From contig JABMOP010000255.1 in the NCBI GenBank assembly GCA_013204125.1, positions 1-6,846 on the forward strand: a stretch of 6,846 nt of DNA, written 5' to 3'. Below the pieces are notes generated by a model, which made no database searches, was not told the DNA's origin, and saw only the letters and a list, made by a program, of their open reading frames with translations. This document shows positions 5,264 through 6,846 of this stretch, one piece after another. A program made the position numbers and the translations under genes. Numbering within the stretch: the first letter of the stretch is position 1; every line of letters begins with the position of its first letter. This DNA is from Rhodospirillales bacterium. GTDB taxonomy: Bacteria > Pseudomonadota > Alphaproteobacteria > Rhodospirillales > UBA2165.

Positions 5264-6202
5264 ATGGCGAAAGATGGTAAAGTAATTATTACCTGTGCGG
5301 TTACGGGTTCGATCCACACGCCCTCCATGTCGGAATATTTGCCGATAACGGCCAACGAGATCGCGGAAGGAGCTATTGCCGCCGCCGAAGCCGGCGCCTC
5401 GATCCTTCATCTGCATGCGCGTAACCCGGAAGACGGCAGCCCAACCGGCGATCCCGATAGGTTCATGGAATTCCTGCCGCGCATCAAGCAATCATGCGAT
5501 GCGGTGATTAACATGTCGACCGGTGGCGGCCACGGCATGACCTTGGAAGAACGCTGCGCCGGTGCGCTCCACGCCAGCCCGGAAATGACATCGCTAAATA
5601 TGGGATCGATGAATTTTGGCCTTTTCCCAATCCTCGATAAGCCCTTCGATTGGAAACATAAGTGGGAGCCCGCATATTTGGAAATGACCCGCGATTTCAT
5701 ATTTCGCAACACCTTCAAAGATATCGAATGGGTGTTGAAGGAGCTTGGCGAAGGTCATGGCATACGGTTCGAGTTTGAATGCTACGACATGGGGCATTTG
5801 TATAATCTGGCCCATTTCGTCGATCGCGGCTTGGTCAAACCGCCATTCTTTGTGCAGTCGATTTTCGGTATTCTTGGCGGCATCGGCGCCGATATTGAAA
5901 ACCTGACCCATATGCGGCGCATGGCCAATAAATTATTCGGCGAAGAAAATTACGAATGGTCAATCTTTGCCGCCGGCCGCCATCAGATGAGTTTTGTGAC
6001 CACCGGCGCGATTTTGGGCGGCAATGTGCGGGTCGGGCTGGAAGACAGCTTGTATTTGGGCAAAGGCGAATTAGCCAAATCCAATGCCGATCAAGTGTCT
6101 AAAATTCGCCGCATTATTGAGGATCTATCCCTTGAAGTTGCGACACCGACCGAAGCCCGCGAACGTCTCGCCCTCAAAGGCGCCGATCAGGTCGGGTTCT
6201 AG
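5264..6202 (+). CDS. Beta-keto acid cleavage enzyme (BKACE, DUF849 family), 312 residues
   Basis: BKACE proteins are Zn-dependent TIM-barrel enzymes that convert a beta-keto acid plus acetyl-CoA to acetoacetate plus a new acyl-CoA. The type enzyme, Kce, acts on 3-keto-5-aminohexanoate in lysine fermentation. Seen here: ITCAVTG (9-15), the Zn motif HLHAR with H49 and H51, NMSTGGG (83-89) with catalytic Ser85, SLNMGSMNFG (110-119), EFECYDMGHL (170-179), and NVRVGLED (254-261) supplying Arg256, Zn ligand Glu260 and Asp261. By my own alignment to Kce, its substrate-reading Glu14 falls on Ile17 here while Glu143 matches Glu172, so the substrate is probably not the amino acid used by Kce. The length fits the longer proteobacterial branch. 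GGGAG lies 7 bases before the ATG. It is divergent from the TRAP unit, suggesting shared control, and its 3' end overlaps the convergent VOC gene by 4 bases. Family firm, substrate open. Confidence 0.93.
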   Translation: MAKDGKVIITCAVTGSIHTPSMSEYLPITANEIAEGAIAAAEAGASILHLHARNPEDGSPTGDPDRFMEFLPRIKQSCDAVINMSTGGGHGMTLEERCAGALHASPEMTSLNMGSMNFGLFPILDKPFDWKHKWEPAYLEMTRDFIFRNTFKDIEWVLKELGEGHGIRFEFECYDMGHLYNLAHFVDRGLVKPPFFVQSIFGILGGIGADIENLTHMRRMANKLFGEENYEWSIFAAGRHQMSFVTTGAILGGNVRVGLEDSLYLGKGELAKSNADQVSKIRRIIEDLSLEVATPTEARERLALKGADQVGF

Positions 6203-6705
6203 GAAGCGTCGCCCGGTAGGCTCCACGATGTGTAATAAAGTGCGTCGATATCGATTGCGGAGCCGTGCCCGCGCGCCGGTCCGCGCGGGAAATCGGCGGC
6301 GTCCTTGTTGCCTTCGTAGCAGAACAGCTCGATGATATTGCCCGACGGATCGCGGAAAAACATCAAACTCTCGATGCCTTGGCGGGTCCAAAGATCGGTG
6401 GTTGGCACGCCGCAGCGGCCCAACCATTCTTTCATCTGCACTTGCTCTTCGGCGCCAACGTGAAAGGCGATGTGTGGGTATTCTGCGCTTTCGGTCACGA
6501 AGGTGCAACCGTCTGAACCGATGCCGATGCGCGTGCCGGCGATATTGAAAAGCGCGAAGGCTGGTTGCTTAACAACGATTTCACCGCCAAGAACATCGCG
6601 GTAAAAACGGATGCCTTCGTCCAAATCGCGGCATGGCATGCTGACATGATCGAAGCCTTTGAATTCCGGCGGGCCGTCGGCTTTGGGAATTGCGGGCTGG
6701 TTCAT
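6199..6705 (-). CDS. VOC family protein with C-terminal extension, 168 residues
   Basis: This is a second vicinal oxygen chelate protein, distinct in sequence from the one at 1285-1674. It opens with a 15-residue lead, then FDHVSMPCRDLDEGIRFYRDVLGGEI (18-43), IAFHVG (79-84) and MFFRDPSGNIIELFCY (115-130). Likely metal ligands are H20, H78 and E126. The pattern resembles fosfomycin-resistance-like and small dioxygenase-like VOC proteins, but does not settle the reaction. A tail of about 37 residues rich in Gly, Pro and Asp follows the domain. An ATG at 6732 would extend the protein by nine residues, but it has no ribosome site and overlaps the upstream gene by 22 bases; the ATG at 6705 lies 5 bases beyond that gene's stop and has AAAGG 9 bases before it. 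It is therefore probably co-transcribed with the gene on its right. Confidence 0.87.
   Translation of the reverse strand: MNQPAIPKADGPPEFKGFDHVSMPCRDLDEGIRFYRDVLGGEIVVKQPAFALFNIAGTRIGIGSDGCTFVTESAEYPHIAFHVGAEEQVQMKEWLGRCGVPTTDLWTRQGIESLMFFRDPSGNIIELFCYEGNKDAADFPRGPARGHGSAIDIDALYYTSWSLPGDAS
6268..6289. other. GC-rich 8-base-pair hairpin inside the VOC gene, downstream of the BKACE stop
   Basis: Arms CCCGCGCG (6268-6275) and CGCGCGGG (6282-6289) pair perfectly around a 6-base loop. No T-run follows on either strand. It codes for the FPRGPARG part of the VOC tail. On the plus strand it lies 66 bases after the BKACE stop, where it could protect or help define that message's 3' end, since no ordinary terminator is seen there. 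Confidence 0.35.
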
Positions 6706-6710
6706 TGGCG

Positions 6711-6846
6711 TTAGCCTTTGCTTTTTTCCCATTTTTCGATGCGGTCGCGACCGTGGCCTCCGTCCCGCCAGGATTGTTCGTTGTCTTCCAGGTCGTAGAC
6801 GTAACTGTAGCCACCGTCCAGATTTTCAAGAATTTCCCACCAATTG
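6711..6846 (-). CDS. C-terminal 44 residues of an unidentified protein (gene enters from the right edge)
   Basis: The minus strand is open from the window edge (first whole codon at 6845) to a TAA at 6713-6711. The residues begin NWWEILENLDGG and end KWEKSKG. They are rich in Trp, Asp, Glu and Gly, with no membrane segment. I do not recognise the family from this tail. That it is a real coding end is supported by the next gene: the VOC start lies 5 bases after the stop and its ribosome site overlaps this gene's last codons, the usual layout of a bacterial operon. Confidence 0.6.
   Translation of the reverse strand, partial: NWWEILENLDGGYSYVYDLEDNEQSWRDGGHGRDRIEKWEKSKG

Noticed and set aside
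5594..5911. Minus-strand frames within the BKACE gene (also 5407-5718)
   Set aside because: Antisense shadows of a gene with full catalytic motifs.
6706..6732. ATG at 6732 as the start of the second VOC protein
   Set aside because: No ribosome site precedes it and it overlaps the upstream gene; the ATG at 6705 fits the operon spacing.
1..6846. Mobile element, CRISPR array, tRNA or phage-like novel system
   Set aside because: No repeats of even spacing, transposase, integrase, cloverleaf or terminal inverted repeats were seen; gene content is metabolic and transport throughout.

Overview
The window looks like chromosomal DNA of an alphaproteobacterium, probably of the Rhodospirillales type and from a marine or soil setting. 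The basis is moderate GC, tripartite TRAP transport genes, a fused-type indolepyruvate ferredoxin oxidoreductase and a proteobacterial-type beta-keto acid cleavage enzyme. The assignment rests on gene style only. I see no RNA genes, insertion sequences, CRISPR arrays or phage genes. It reads as a catabolic and uptake locus.

Layout from left to right. A minus-strand pair occupies about 1-1674: a 129-residue vicinal oxygen chelate (VOC) protein, then the N-terminal 426 residues of a large 2-oxoacid (indolepyruvate-type) ferredoxin oxidoreductase that runs off the left edge. The two are 6 bases apart and the ribosome site of the second lies on the end of the first. A clear intrinsic terminator (1746-1777) closes the next minus-strand unit, a complete TRAP transporter in the order dctQ (4481-5026), dctM (3086-4426), dctP (1799-2893). 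A 192-base spacer precedes dctP and may hold its own promoter. A 237-base divergent control region (5027-5263) carries a perfect 16-base palindrome on the transporter side and a TTGGCC/GGCCAA dyad beside a TTGACA box on the other side. From it a beta-keto acid cleavage enzyme (BKACE, DUF849) is read rightward (5264-6202). It ends tail to tail with a second VOC protein on the minus strand (6199-6705), the two stop codons sharing one CTAG. That VOC gene follows, 5 bases downstream, an unidentified gene of which only the last 44 codons are in the window.

How the genes may work together (inference). The transporter would import an organic acid. BKACE enzymes exchange acyl groups between a beta-keto acid and acetyl-CoA, giving acetoacetate and a new acyl-CoA. 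The oxidoreductase decarboxylates 2-oxo acids, typically arylpyruvates, to acyl-CoA. Divergent promoters with two distinct dyads suggest that uptake and keto-acid cleavage share control. The substrate cannot be read from the sequence. Two residue-level hints point away from the textbook ligands: the transporter's binding protein seems to lack the usual carboxylate-clamping arginine, and the BKACE lacks the glutamate that reads the amino group in 3-keto-5-aminohexanoate cleavage enzyme.

No wholly new system is evident. The best leads are the control region, the unassigned substrate, and the coupled VOC-oxidoreductase pair.
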